A DNA stretch of 64,000 nt from NCBI GenBank assembly GCA_017305635.1, contig JAFKKF010000010.1, positions 310,001 to 374,000 of the forward strand, given 5' to 3'. A model generated the notes under the pieces. That model was not told the DNA's origin. It saw only the letters and a program-made list of their open reading frames with translations, and ran no database searches. Position 1 is the stretch's first letter, and every line of letters starts with the position of its first letter. Below, one piece after another: positions 1 to 8,734 of the stretch. The stretch comes from Hyphomicrobiales bacterium (GTDB lineage Bacteria; Pseudomonadota; Alphaproteobacteria; Rhizobiales; Kaistiaceae). The position numbers and the translations under genes were made by a program.

Positions 1-1
1 G

Positions 2-310
2 GCCGTCGCGGCTTTCGCCCTGACGACGGGCGGGGCCGAGGCCAAGCCGAAGCTCCAGGGCATGCACGGCTGCACCGCCGCGCAGATCCAGGACCCTTCC
101 GGCGGGGCCTGTCTCGACCAGCTGGAGAAGGACATCATCTCCGGTACCGCCTATCCGCATTCGCTCTATTGCGATGCGACCGGCGTCTATTGCTGCCAGG
201 GTGACAATACGCGCACCTTCAACTGCAAGAAGGTGGCGATAACGGTCGTGAAGCCGCCTGTCGGCGGGGTCATCGGCAAGCCGCCCGCCAAGCTGAAGGT
301 GAGCCCGTAA
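2..310 (+). CDS. Small exported cysteine-containing protein, 5' end cut by window edge
   Basis: The reading frame is open from base 2. Upstream of the first ATG (position 62) it reads as the end of a signal peptide, an Ala-rich hydrophobic stretch ending AEA and followed by KPKL, so the true start lies outside the window. The mature part of about 85 residues has four or five cysteines (HGC, GACL, LYCD, YCCQ, FNCK) and a Pro/Gly/Lys-rich tail, consistent with a disulphide-stabilised periplasmic protein. I do not recognise a family. It ends at TAA 308-310 and nothing is close downstream on the same strand. Confidence 0.6.
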   Translation, partial: AVAAFALTTGGAEAKPKLQGMHGCTAAQIQDPSGGACLDQLEKDIISGTAYPHSLYCDATGVYCCQGDNTRTFNCKKVAITVVKPPVGGVIGKPPAKLKVSP

Positions 311-389
311 GCGGAGACCGGGCGACGCCTCGGCGCCGCCCGTCTGCCCCCTCGCACTCCCCAGCGCGTATTCCTGTCCGCGGTCGGAC

Positions 390-659
390 CTAGTGGGTGC
401 GCAGCCACTCGCGGGCGGCACGCTGCGCCTCGGCGACGGCCGATGCGCTCATCTCGCGGGCGAGCTCCTGCCGGTACTGCGCGGCCTCGGCATTGCCCTT
501 CACCGCGGCGATGTTCAGCCACTTGTGGGCGGACACGAGGTCCAGCTCCACGTCGCGGCCGGTCGCGTAGAGGATGCCGAGTTCGAAGAAGCCCTGCGCC
601 GGAGCGACCGAGCCCGCCAGCGGCGCCATCTCGGCGCCAGTCATCTCGAAACGTGCCAT
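390..659 (-). CDS. Sel1-like repeat protein, short
   Basis: This 89-residue protein contains one clear Sel1-like (TPR-related) repeat: FFELGILYATG, then a loop, then SAHKWLNIAAVKGN, about residues 24-56. Such repeats are protein-protein interaction helices. The C-terminal third is a basic helix. There is no signal peptide, so a cytoplasmic location is likely. A GGGGA ribosome-binding sequence lies just upstream of the ATG at 659. Small Sel1 proteins of this size are common in Hyphomicrobiales and their partners are generally unknown. Confidence 0.75.
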   Translation of the reverse strand: MARFEMTGAEMAPLAGSVAPAQGFFELGILYATGRDVELDLVSAHKWLNIAAVKGNAEAAQYRQELAREMSASAVAEAQRAAREWLRTH

Positions 660-973
660 GACGAAATCCCCGTCTGATCTCTTTTCCCTTGAGGCGGGGC
701 GGTCTTTTTCTGCCCGCCGCCCTCGGCCTCACCACACGAGCGAGTTTGGCGGGCGGCGCTGAAGAGGTCCCTAAAAGTCTCGCTTAATTTTGCTCAAACC
801 CCAAGGAAACCGGGCATTTACCGTCAAGGACTCGGCAAGGCCGGGCCTCGCTCGGGCCCGGCATTGGTTAACGGGGCAAGGATTCCGAACAAGACTCTGC
901 TAACCACGTCACCGTCTCGCCGCGGTCGTTGCGTTATTCTCACGGCCGGGGCTGAACCGATCGGAGCCTATCC
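660..973. other. Intergenic region between divergent genes, with one GC-rich hairpin
   Basis: This 314-bp gap between the divergent Sel1 gene and the lipoprotein gene should hold the promoters of both. A perfect 8-bp stem, GCCGGGCC/GGCCCGGC with a 7-nt loop, lies at 840-862. It has no T-run after it, so it is not a convincing intrinsic terminator. I see no coding potential or RNA gene here. Confidence 0.5.
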
Positions 974-1489
974 ATGGTCCGCATTCTCCGGGCTGCCATA
1001 TTCCTCGCCATCGCCGCCGCGCTCTCGGGCTGCTTCAAGAGCGACAAGAGCCTCATCGGCGACGCCGAGGCGACGGCGCCCTTCGCCAGGATCGTCTATT
1101 CGGATGCAAGCGGCGGCGAGAAGCAGGTACTGACCCGCGAGGGGAATCACTACGTCATCAAGGCGGACAATGGCGAGGTCGGCACGGTCCGCTTCATGGC
1201 CGCCGGCAAGAACCTCTACGTCGCCGAGGCCGGCGGGCCCGACCGCGACGGCAAGACCATGTTCCTCTACGCGCTCCTCAAGATCGACCCGGCCAAGAAG
1301 ACCGCCACCGCCTACAAGGCGATCGCGGGCAAGCTCGACACGCACCTGCCGGGCGGCCTCCGCGACTGCAACGAGGGTTCCGACCAGACCGTCTGTGTCG
1401 ACAGCCTCAAGGCCTATGCCGGATATGCCACGGCCGCGATGACCCTCGGTGCAAAGCCCGACAACGTGTGGCAATACGAGACCGAGTAG
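974..1489 (+). CDS. Putative lipoprotein of unknown function
   Basis: This 171-residue protein starts with a basic N-terminus, a hydrophobic segment and the lipobox LSGC (Cys20), so it should be lipid-modified and membrane-anchored. The mature part alternates polar and hydrophobic residues as in a beta-rich domain, and has a cysteine pair near the C-terminus (RDCNEG and QTVCVD). No enzymatic motif is visible and I do not recognise the family. The agmatinase gene begins 17 bp after its stop on the same strand, so the two may be co-transcribed. Confidence 0.75.
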   Translation: MVRILRAAIFLAIAAALSGCFKSDKSLIGDAEATAPFARIVYSDASGGEKQVLTREGNHYVIKADNGEVGTVRFMAAGKNLYVAEAGGPDRDGKTMFLYALLKIDPAKKTATAYKAIAGKLDTHLPGGLRDCNEGSDQTVCVDSLKAYAGYATAAMTLGAKPDNVWQYETE

Positions 1490-1505
1490 CCGCAGCGGAC
1501 TTGCC

Positions 1506-2453
1506 ATGGCCAAGCGCCCGAAGATCGACAATGCCTTCCTCGGGCCGCTGAAGGGCGGCGCGCTCGACCCGACCTATGCCGGCGCACTCTCCTTCATGCG
1601 CCGGCGCTACAGCCGCGACCTCGCCGGCGTCGATGCAGTGGTCTGGGGCATCCCGTTCGACTCCTCCGTCTCCAACCGTCCGGGCGCGCGCTTCGGGCCC
1701 TCCGCCATCCGGCGGGCCGCGGCGATCTTCGACGGCGACCCGCAATATCCCTTCGGCTTCGATCCCTTCGCCGATCTCGCCGTCGTCGACTATGGCGACT
1801 GCAGCTACGACTATTCGCGGCCGATGGCCTTCGCCGCCGCGGCGGAGGAGCAGGCATCCGCCATCCTTTCATCGGGGGCGCATCTCTTCACCCTCGGCGG
1901 CGATCATTTCTGCACCTATCCGCTCCTCAAGGCCCATGCCGCGCGCCACGGGCCGCTCGGCCTGGTCCAGTTCGACGCGCACCAGGACACCTGGCCCGAC
2001 AAGCCGGATTCGATCAGCCATGGCTCCTTCGTCCTCCGCGCGGTGCGCGAGGGACTGATCGACCCGAAGCGCTCCATCCAGGTCGGCATCCGCACCGTAG
2101 CGCCGGAGGATTGCGGCATCGAGATCATCCGCGCCGACGCGTTCGACGGTCTTGGCGCCAAGGGCGTGATCGCGGCGATCAGGAAGCGCGTCGGCCGCAA
2201 GCCCGCCTATTTCACCTTCGACATAGACTGCCTCGACCCGGCCTTCGCGCCGGGCACCGGCACGCCGGTCGCCGGCGGCCTGTCGAGCCGCGAGGCGCTC
2301 GCCGTCATCCGCGGCCTCGGCGGGGTCGATTTCGTCGGCGGCGACGTGGTCGAGGTTGCGCCGGCCTATGACCACGCCGATATAACCGCCATCGCCGCCT
2401 CGACGGTGGCGCTCTATTATCTCGGGCTTTTCGCGGAGCGCCGGCGGCGCTAA
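1506..2453 (+). CDS. speB: Agmatinase / ureohydrolase family enzyme
   Basis: This 315-residue manganese-dependent ureohydrolase has the family's metal-binding signatures in order: GGDH, QFDAHQDT, HGSF, and FDIDCLDPAFAPGTGTP. Agmatinases hydrolyse agmatine to putrescine and urea in the cytoplasm. The AP-G-TGTP form of the last motif favours agmatinase over arginase, but guanidinobutyrase or a related activity cannot be excluded from sequence. The open frame extends upstream to 1449, overlapping the lipoprotein gene. I chose the ATG at 1506 because the family alignment begins about there. argC follows 32 bp later on the same strand. Confidence 0.9.
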   Translation: MAKRPKIDNAFLGPLKGGALDPTYAGALSFMRRRYSRDLAGVDAVVWGIPFDSSVSNRPGARFGPSAIRRAAAIFDGDPQYPFGFDPFADLAVVDYGDCSYDYSRPMAFAAAAEEQASAILSSGAHLFTLGGDHFCTYPLLKAHAARHGPLGLVQFDAHQDTWPDKPDSISHGSFVLRAVREGLIDPKRSIQVGIRTVAPEDCGIEIIRADAFDGLGAKGVIAAIRKRVGRKPAYFTFDIDCLDPAFAPGTGTPVAGGLSSREALAVIRGLGGVDFVGGDVVEVAPAYDHADITAIAASTVALYYLGLFAERRRR

Positions 2454-2485
2454 AAGCGCCCAATCCGCGCGCAAGGAGCATCATC

Positions 2486-3460
2486 GTGGTCGCGAGCGTT
2501 TTCATCGACGGCGAAGCCGGCACCACCGGTCTCCAGATCCGGCAGCGCCTCGTCGGCCGCCCGGACCTCGCCATCGCCTCGATCGATCCGGCGAAGCGCA
2601 AGGACCCGGCCGCGCGGGCCGACATGCTGAACGACGCCGACGCGGTCATCCTCTGCCTGCCGGACGAGGCCTCGAAGGAGGCCGTCGGGCTGATCCGCAA
2701 CAACCGGACGCGGGTGATCGACGCCTCTTCGGCACACCGCATCGCGGAGGGGTGGACTTACGGCTTCCCGGAAATGGACAAGGGCCACCGGGCGACCATC
2801 ACCGGCGCCGGCCGGGTGACCAATCCCGGCTGCTACGCCACCGGCGCGATCGCGCTGCTCCGCCCGCTGGTCGCCGCCGGCCTCGTCCCGCCGACCTACC
2901 CGCTTACCATCAACGCGGTCTCGGGCTATTCGGGCGGCGGCAAGCAGTTGATCGCCGCTTTCGAGGATCCGTCTTCGCCGAATGCGACCACGGACAATTT
3001 CCGGCTCTATGCCATGGGCGTGGTGCAGAAGCACATTGCCGAGATTCAGGTCCATTCGGCGCTCGGCATCCGGCCGCTCTTCATCCCGAGCGTCGGGCGC
3101 TTCGCGCAGGGCATGCTCGTCTCCATCCCGCTCCAGCTCTGGGCGATGGAGAGGCACCCGACGCTGGAGGCGCTGCAGTCGGTGCTGGCCGAACACTATG
3201 CCGGCGAGCATTTCGTGACGGTTCAACCGCTCGAGGAGACGCTGGAGATCGGCCTCGCCTCCTCGCTCGATGCGCGCAATCCGGAGCCCGAGGGCCTCAA
3301 CGACACCAACCGCATGCAGCTCTCGGTCTATGGCAGCCCGAAGCACGGCCAGGCGGTACTGCTCGCCAAGCTCGACAACCTCGGCAAGGGCGCCTCCGGC
3401 CAGGCGGTCCAGAACCTCAACCTGATGCTCGGCCTGCCCGAGGGCGCGGGATTGAACTAG
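2486..3460 (+). CDS. argC: N-acetyl-gamma-glutamyl-phosphate reductase
   Basis: ArgC reduces N-acetylglutamyl-5-phosphate to the semialdehyde with NADPH, the third step of arginine (ornithine) biosynthesis. The 324-residue protein begins with a nucleotide-binding loop (GEAGTTGLQI) and carries the catalytic cysteine in TNPGCYATG (Cys116). Its length and N-terminus fit the shorter type-2 ArgC branch common in alphaproteobacteria. The start is a GTG at 2486, supported by AAGGAG 8-13 bases upstream. It lies directly after agmatinase, so one arginine-synthesis and one arginine-derived polyamine gene are adjacent. Confidence 0.93.
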   Translation: MVASVFIDGEAGTTGLQIRQRLVGRPDLAIASIDPAKRKDPAARADMLNDADAVILCLPDEASKEAVGLIRNNRTRVIDASSAHRIAEGWTYGFPEMDKGHRATITGAGRVTNPGCYATGAIALLRPLVAAGLVPPTYPLTINAVSGYSGGGKQLIAAFEDPSSPNATTDNFRLYAMGVVQKHIAEIQVHSALGIRPLFIPSVGRFAQGMLVSIPLQLWAMERHPTLEALQSVLAEHYAGEHFVTVQPLEETLEIGLASSLDARNPEPEGLNDTNRMQLSVYGSPKHGQAVLLAKLDNLGKGASGQAVQNLNLMLGLPEGAGLN

Positions 3461-3472
3461 GGCGGCCTATAC

Positions 3473-3606
3473 GCGCCCCCTCCACCGCGCTACGCGCGGT
3501 CCCCTCCCCCGTAAACGGGGGAGGAACCACCTTCATCAAAGGCGCGGCCCTGTTCCTCCCCTGCGAAGCGGGGGAGGGGGACCGGCGAAGCCGGTGGAGG
3601 GGGCGC
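3473..3606. repeat. 134-bp palindromic intergenic repeat element
   Basis: The gap between argC and the convergent hydratase gene is filled by a large imperfect palindrome. GCGCCCCCTCC at its left edge matches the complement of GGAGGGGGCGC at its right edge. A perfect 10-bp hairpin, CCTCCCCCGT/ACGGGGGAGG, lies inside at 3503-3524. C/G-tract mosaic elements of this form are widespread between genes in Hyphomicrobiales. Between two convergent genes it may also stop transcription, although there is no T-run. Confidence 0.75.
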
Positions 3607-3625
3607 ATGCAGGGCGTCACGCCTC

Positions 3626-4414
3626 TCACACCACGCGGAACCTGATCTCGCCCAGGCCCGACACCGCGACGCGCACGTCGTCGCCGGCTTTCAACCATTT
3701 GGTTTCGACCAGGCTGCCGGTCAGCACGATCTCGCCAGCGCGGAGGAACGTACCGCGCTCGGCGAGGCTCCGCGCCAGCCAGGCGAGCGCGTTGAGCGGA
3801 TGGCCGAGGACGTCGGCGCCCCTGCCCCGCCCGCGCTCCTCGCCATTGACCACGGTCGTGCCGACGCAGGCGGCAACGTCGCCGGCAGCGGCAGCCGGCA
3901 CCTCCGGCCCGAGCATGGCGCCGGCGGCGAAATAGTCATCGGCGATCAGCGTCGCCGCGTCGGTCTTCCGCCAGTCCACATAGCGGTCGTCGACCAGCTC
4001 GACCGCCGCCCTATAGGACGCGACTGCATCCCGCAGCCCTTCGCCCGACTCCGGCACGGCGTCCGGGGGAACGTCGCGCGCCAGCCGCACTGCGATCTCG
4101 CATTCGATGCCGACGCCGCAGAAATCCCCCGCCGGCACGTCGCTGCCGTTCGGCCGCACGACGCCCTCGAACAGGCCGGCGGCGCAGGGATGCGGCAGGC
4201 CGAGATAGTCCTGCATGACCTTCGTCGTCGCGCCGATCTTCCAACCGATGCGCTTGCCGACCCGCGTCGGCGCGAGCCGGCGATGCACCGCATCCTGGAC
4301 CGCGTAGGCCTCGGAAAGATCGCGCGGACGGATCGACGGATCGAGAATCTCCAGTCGCTCGATGGCCAACCGGCGCCGGGCGATCCTGTCGGCAGCGGCC
4401 TCGATCCGGTTCAT
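3626..4414 (-). CDS. 2-keto-4-pentenoate hydratase / fumarylacetoacetase-fold enzyme
   Basis: This 262-residue protein belongs to the hydratase/decarboxylase branch of the fumarylacetoacetate hydrolase superfamily. Family hallmarks are [11 protein letters not shown] near residue 55, a metal-ligand segment [10 protein letters not shown] in the middle, [11 protein letters not shown], and the closing [11 protein letters not shown]. Relatives hydrate 2-oxopent-4-enoate or decarboxylate oxalocrotonate in aromatic meta-cleavage pathways, but no other such genes are nearby, so the substrate is open. Its ATG overlaps the ctaA stop as ATGA, implying translational coupling to an unrelated function. Confidence 0.75.
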   Translation of the reverse strand: MNRIEAAADRIARRRLAIERLEILDPSIRPRDLSEAYAVQDAVHRRLAPTRVGKRIGWKIGATTKVMQDYLGLPHPCAAGLFEGVVRPNGSDVPAGDFCGVGIECEIAVRLARDVPPDAVPESGEGLRDAVASYRAAVELVDDRYVDWRKTDAATLIADDYFAAGAMLGPEVPAAAAGDVAACVGTTVVNGEERGRGRGADVLGHPLNALAWLARSLAERGTFLRAGEIVLTGSLVETKWLKAGDDVRVAVSGLGEIRFRVV

Positions 4415-5478
4415 GCCTGCACCATTGCCGCTTCGCGGCCCGGCGACATGGCCCGGAGATGCAGGACGGCTGCCGAAAGCACCACCACCGCGCCGAACTG
4501 GTGCAGGAGCCCGAGTTCGAGCGGCACGGCCATGAGGAGAGTCGTGATGCCGATCGAGGCCTGCAGGACGACGAGGAGGAAGAGGATCGCAGCGCTGCCG
4601 GCCTGCCTTGTCCCCCTTGCCTGCCAGGCATGGAAGAGCGTCGCGAGGAGGACGACGTAGGCGACGAGGCGGTGGTCGAACTGCACCGTCATGGCGTTCT
4701 CGAAAAAGTTGCGCCAGACGGGCGACTGCGCCAGCAGCCCGCCCGGCACCCATTGCCCGTCCATCAGCGGCCAGGTGTTGAAGCCCATGCCGGCATCGAG
4801 CCCGGCGACCAGCCCGCCGAGGAATATCTGCACGAGCACCAGCCCGACGATGACGCGGGCCGCGGTTCGGATGGCGTCTCGCGCCGGCGGCGCCATCGGC
4901 GAAAGCCCGCGCGCCACCCACAGCACGTAGCAAAGGATGATGCAGGCAAAGGTCAGGTGCGTCGCGAGCCGATACTGGCTGACGTCGGTGCGGTCGACGA
5001 GGCCGCTCGCCACCATCCACCAGCCGATCGCGCCCTGGATGCCGCCGAGCACGAAGATCGTGATCAGCTTCGGCACGAGCGCCCGCTCGATCCGCCCCGT
5101 CACCCAGAAGAAGAGGAGCGGCAGGAGCACCGCGAAGCCGATCAGCCGGCCAAGGATGCGATGCGACCATTCCCACCAGAAGATGCCCTTGAACTCGGCG
5201 AGCGTCATGTCCGGGTTCACGATCCTGTATTCGGGGATCTGCTGGTACTTCTGGAACTCCTCCTGCCATTCGGCTTCGCCGATCGGCGGGATGACGCCGT
5301 GGATCGGCTGCCATTCGGTGATCGACAGGCCCGAATGGGTGAGGCGCGTGGCGCCGCCGACCACCACCATGGCGATGATCAGGACGGCAACGAAATAGAG
5401 CCAGGCGCGGATCATGGCCCGGTCGCGGGCCGGATCGCGACGGGAAGCCCTGGCGCTCTCGAGAATGCTTGAGGTCAT
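4411..5478 (-). CDS. ctaA: Heme A synthase (COX15/CtaA)
   Basis: CtaA oxidises the methyl group of heme O to make heme A for cytochrome oxidase, in the inner membrane. The 355-residue protein shows about eight hydrophobic segments and conserved heme-ligand contexts: [12 protein letters not shown] near residue 45, [29 protein letters not shown] and LLHQFGAVV, each supplying a histidine. The frame extends upstream to 5526. I chose the ATG at 5478 because the extra N-terminus is unlike the family. It overlaps the downstream hydratase gene by four bases. Confidence 0.93.
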   Translation of the reverse strand: MTSSILESARASRRDPARDRAMIRAWLYFVAVLIIAMVVVGGATRLTHSGLSITEWQPIHGVIPPIGEAEWQEEFQKYQQIPEYRIVNPDMTLAEFKGIFWWEWSHRILGRLIGFAVLLPLLFFWVTGRIERALVPKLITIFVLGGIQGAIGWWMVASGLVDRTDVSQYRLATHLTFACIILCYVLWVARGLSPMAPPARDAIRTAARVIVGLVLVQIFLGGLVAGLDAGMGFNTWPLMDGQWVPGGLLAQSPVWRNFFENAMTVQFDHRLVAYVVLLATLFHAWQARGTRQAGSAAILFLLVVLQASIGITTLLMAVPLELGLLHQFGAVVVLSAAVLHLRAMSPGREAAMVQA

Positions 5479-5556
5479 GGGCCTTTCGATATAGGCCTCG
5501 GGCGCCCGCGGCAACCCGCGCGGCAAGGGGTCGCGGAACGGCAGGGACGGAACGAA

Positions 5557-5763
5557 ATGACGGTGCGCACGCGGAAGTTCATCGGCACGATCGTGCTGGT
5601 CGTGTTTCTCTGCGTCTATGCGCTCGTCGTGATGGCGATCTCGGTCAAGCTGCCGACCTGGGGGGTCGTCGGGCAGACGATCTACTATGCCGCGGCAGGC
5701 CTGCTCTGGGTCATCCCCGCCGGCCTCCTCATCAAGTGGATGCAGCGGCCGGACGAGGCCTGA
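5557..5763 (+). CDS. DUF2842 small membrane protein
   Basis: This 68-residue protein has two hydrophobic helices (about residues 10-30 and 43-62) and ends in a short charged tail. Length, topology and the [14 protein letters not shown] and [15 protein letters not shown] segments match the DUF2842 family of alphaproteobacteria, whose function is unknown. Its stop codon is immediately followed, with no gap, by the end of the convergent Wzz-type gene. It is divergent from ctaA. Confidence 0.85.
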   Translation: MTVRTRKFIGTIVLVVFLCVYALVVMAISVKLPTWGVVGQTIYYAAAGLLWVIPAGLLIKWMQRPDEA

Positions 5764-7956
5764 CTAGGCCGCCGCTTCGTCCTTCTCGCCCTCGGCCTTG
5801 TCGGCCGGCGGCGCCGGGTCGACGACGAGCAGCACGATCTGCGCGGCCGAGGCGTGGGTGATCCGGTCGAAGGCGCGGATGGTGCGCGGATCGGCGGCGC
5901 CGAACTCGCTCACCACCATGGCCGCCCCTGCCCCTGCGCCGACCAGCGGAATGGCATCGTCGCCGACATCGATCACGACGTGGTCATAGGTGTGGTCGAG
6001 CGCGGAGAGGATCGTCTCCAGGCGATCGCCGGCAAGGGCCTCGACCGTCATCGGCTTGCGGCCGGCCGGAATGAAATGCGCCCGCGACTTGCGGTCGCGG
6101 AAGATCACCTGCGCGAAGGATGCCTCGCCGATGAAGAGGTCGGTGAAGCCCGGCAGGTCGTGATCCTCGCCCATGGTCACGGGATCGGCGCCGTCGCCGC
6201 GGAGGTCGACCAGCACGGTGCGCTTCTCGGCCTTGGCCAGCGCCCGGGCGAGCGCCACCGCGGCTAGCGGACGGCCGCTGGAGTCGGAGCCCTCGGCCAG
6301 CGTCACCAGAACGCGGCGCTTCTCGTCGGCGATGATGCGCTCGGCGATGGTGGCGAGCGAGCGCTCCGACTGGCTCGCCATGGCGGCGGGCACGATGGTC
6401 GGCTCGGCCGGCATCATGCGGCGCACGGCATGGTCATCCGACCAGCGCTGATGCGCCTCGACCGGCGGGGCGGCGCTCGCGACCGGCGCCGGCGTCGCGG
6501 CGACCACCGCGGGTGGCGGGGGCGTATCCTCAGTCGGAGTGAGGCTAACGCGGCGCATGGGACGGCCGCTCGCCAGCTCGCGGACGATGACGATGGCGAT
6601 GAGCAGGATCAGCGTCGCGACGGCGGCCGCGGCGCTCATCGGCACCTTCTTCGGGAAATCGGGATCGATCGGCACGGGGGCGCGCGAGATGATCCGCGCA
6701 TCGGCCGGGAGGAAGTCGCCGTTCTGGCGGGCGAGCGCCTCGCGGTAGCGGCGGAGATAGGTGTCGAGCAGGTCGCGCTGGGCGCTCGCCTCGCGCTCCA
6801 GTGCGCGCAGCTGCACGCTGGCATCGCCGGCGGTCGCGGCGGTTACCTTCAGCTGGTCGAGGCCCTTCAGGATCTCTTCCTCACGCGCCGTGGCGAGGCT
6901 TGCCTCGGTCTCCAGCGAGGCGACGATCTTCTGCGCCTCGCCGGCGATCTGCCGGTCGAGGTCGCGGACCTGGGCCTGCAATTCCTGCATGCGCGGATGG
7001 CCGGGAAGCAGCGTCGCCGAGAGCTGCGCGATCTGCGCCTTCAGCGCGACCTGCTGCTCGACGAGGCGCTGGATCAGCTGCGAGTTCAGCACATCCGGCA
7101 GGTTCGACGCCGCACCCGACTGGATCGCGGCACGGAGCTGGACGGCCTTCGCCTCGGCATCAGCCTTGGCCGCGCGCACGCGGGTCAGCTCGGTATTGAG
7201 GTCGGCGAGCTGCTGCTCGGGCAGCGTGACGGGCGTCGTTCCGCCGCCGGAGAAGAGCCCGTGCTCGGCGCGATACTGCGCGACCTTGGCCTCGGCCTCC
7301 TTCACCTTCTCGCGGAGGTCGGCGATCTCGGATTCGAGCCACCTGGTCGCGTCCTCGGTGGTATCGCGCCTGGCCTCGCGCTGCAGCGCCAGGTACTCGG
7401 TGGCGATCGCGTTGGCGCCATCGGCGGCGAGCTTCGGATCGGTCGAGGAGAAGTCGATGGCGATGACCCGGGACTTGTCGATCGCGTAGACCTGAAGATT
7501 GGCGTAGTAGTGCGCGAGCACCTTCTCCTCCGCCGAGGTGCTCGACGCGCTTCGCGCGAGCCCGAACCTCGCCAGCAGGCTGTTGAAGAAGGACTGGCCG
7601 GAAATCGCCTTCTGATATTCCGGCGTGTCGGCGAGCTTCAGCTTGTCGGCGACGCGGCGGGCGAGGTCGCGCGACTTGATGAGCTGGACCTGGCTGGTGA
7701 TCGCCTGCTCGTCGAGCGGCTCCTGCGTGTCGCCTGCCCCGCTCACCGGCCGCGTCAGGTCCGATTCACCCGTCTCGATGAGCAGCGTCACCTCGGACTT
7801 GTAGACCGGCGGCAGGCGCGACAGCAGGTAGAACACTCCGCCGGCGACGAGCGCGGTCACCACGAGGAGGACGGGGAGCGCCCGCCACAGCGACCGGAGA
7901 AGCGCGCGCACGTCGACCTCGACATCGGTCGCGGGCGGATTGAGGCGATTGGTCAT
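5764..7956 (-). CDS. Wzz/GumC-type polysaccharide co-polymerase with degenerate tyrosine-kinase domain
   Basis: This 730-residue inner-membrane protein probably sets polysaccharide chain length and couples synthesis to export. It has an N-terminal Wzz domain with TM1 at about residues 28-48, a long periplasmic coiled-coil region rich in Ala/Glu/Lys/Gln (about 190-420), a Wzz-type return (TM2 near 445-462), then a Pro/Ala linker and a cytoplasmic P-loop-like domain from about 545. That domain resembles bacterial tyrosine kinases, but the Walker A lysine-Ser/Thr is replaced (SSGRPLA), and no C-terminal tyrosine cluster is present. The divergent wza-like gene starts 215 bp away. Confidence 0.85.
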   Translation of the reverse strand: MTNRLNPPATDVEVDVRALLRSLWRALPVLLVVTALVAGGVFYLLSRLPPVYKSEVTLLIETGESDLTRPVSGAGDTQEPLDEQAITSQVQLIKSRDLARRVADKLKLADTPEYQKAISGQSFFNSLLARFGLARSASSTSAEEKVLAHYYANLQVYAIDKSRVIAIDFSSTDPKLAADGANAIATEYLALQREARRDTTEDATRWLESEIADLREKVKEAEAKVAQYRAEHGLFSGGGTTPVTLPEQQLADLNTELTRVRAAKADAEAKAVQLRAAIQSGAASNLPDVLNSQLIQRLVEQQVALKAQIAQLSATLLPGHPRMQELQAQVRDLDRQIAGEAQKIVASLETEASLATAREEEILKGLDQLKVTAATAGDASVQLRALEREASAQRDLLDTYLRRYREALARQNGDFLPADARIISRAPVPIDPDFPKKVPMSAAAAVATLILLIAIVIVRELASGRPMRRVSLTPTEDTPPPPAVVAATPAPVASAAPPVEAHQRWSDDHAVRRMMPAEPTIVPAAMASQSERSLATIAERIIADEKRRVLVTLAEGSDSSGRPLAAVALARALAKAEKRTVLVDLRGDGADPVTMGEDHDLPGFTDLFIGEASFAQVIFRDRKSRAHFIPAGRKPMTVEALAGDRLETILSALDHTYDHVVIDVGDDAIPLVGAGAGAAMVVSEFGAADPRTIRAFDRITHASAAQIVLLVVDPAPPADKAEGEKDEAAA

Positions 7957-8171
7957 GTCCGGGACTCACGTAACTTCCGGACGGATGGTGGAGGCTTATG
8001 GTAATCACATCGTTAATGGCGCGCCGTACCCGCTATACGAAACGTTAACTTTGCTTAACGGGGGATTACTCATCGCAGGACTGCGACGGCGTCTGGCGCC
8101 GGGCTTTACCCGCCATTAACCATAAGCGCCGAATAGTCGCCTCGAAGTGCCCGTCCCCAGGCCGAGCCGCG

Positions 8172-8732
8172 ATGCGAATCTTCCGACTGATCAATGCGAT
8201 GGCCGGCCTGCTCCTGCTCGCGGCATGCGGGAACTACATGCCGGCGAAATACGCGCTGCACACGGACCTCGTCTCTCCCTACCGGCTCGATACCGGCGAC
8301 CAGCTCCGCATCATCGTCTTCGGCCAGTCGGACCTCTCGAACACCTACACGGTCGACAAGGCGGGCATGATCTCGATGCCGCTGATCGGCCAGGTACCCG
8401 CCCGCTCCCGCACGCCGGTCGAGGTCGAGACGGCCATCGCGGCGAAGCTGCGCGCCGGCTATCTCCGGCGCCCCGACGTCTCCGTGGAGGTCGACCGCTA
8501 CCGCCCCATCTTCGTGATGGGCGAGGTGCAGGCGTCCGGCCAATACGCCTACGTCGCCGGCCAGACCGTGCAGACGGCGATCGCCACGGCGGGCGGCTTC
8601 TCGCCGCGCGCCAACCAGTACACGGTCAAGGTCACGCGCAGCTACAACGGCCGCATCGAGACGGGGATGCTCAAGATGACCGACCCCGTGATGCCCGGCG
8701 ACACGATCTATGTCGGCCAGCGGTTCTTCTGA
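8172..8732 (+). CDS. Outer-membrane polysaccharide export lipoprotein (Wza/GumB family)
   Basis: This 186-residue protein begins with a lipoprotein signal (lipobox LAAC, Cys19). It has the polysaccharide-export domain (YRLDTGDQLRIIVFG through IGQVPARSRT) and a SLBB-like region around IFVMGEVQASGQYAYV. Such proteins form the outer-membrane channel for exopolysaccharide, working with a Wzz-type protein. The gene encoding that partner is divergently transcribed next to it. The 215-bp divergent region at 7957-8171 presumably carries both promoters. The glycosyltransferase gene starts 2 bp after its stop, so they are in one operon. Confidence 0.9.
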   Translation: MRIFRLINAMAGLLLLAACGNYMPAKYALHTDLVSPYRLDTGDQLRIIVFGQSDLSNTYTVDKAGMISMPLIGQVPARSRTPVEVETAIAAKLRAGYLRRPDVSVEVDRYRPIFVMGEVQASGQYAYVAGQTVQTAIATAGGFSPRANQYTVKVTRSYNGRIETGMLKMTDPVMPGDTIYVGQRFF

Positions 8733-8734
8733 GC

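Noticed and set aside
840-862. Intrinsic terminator in the 660-973 gap
   Set aside because: The 8-bp stem is perfect but is not followed by a run of T residues on either strand, and it lies between divergent genes.
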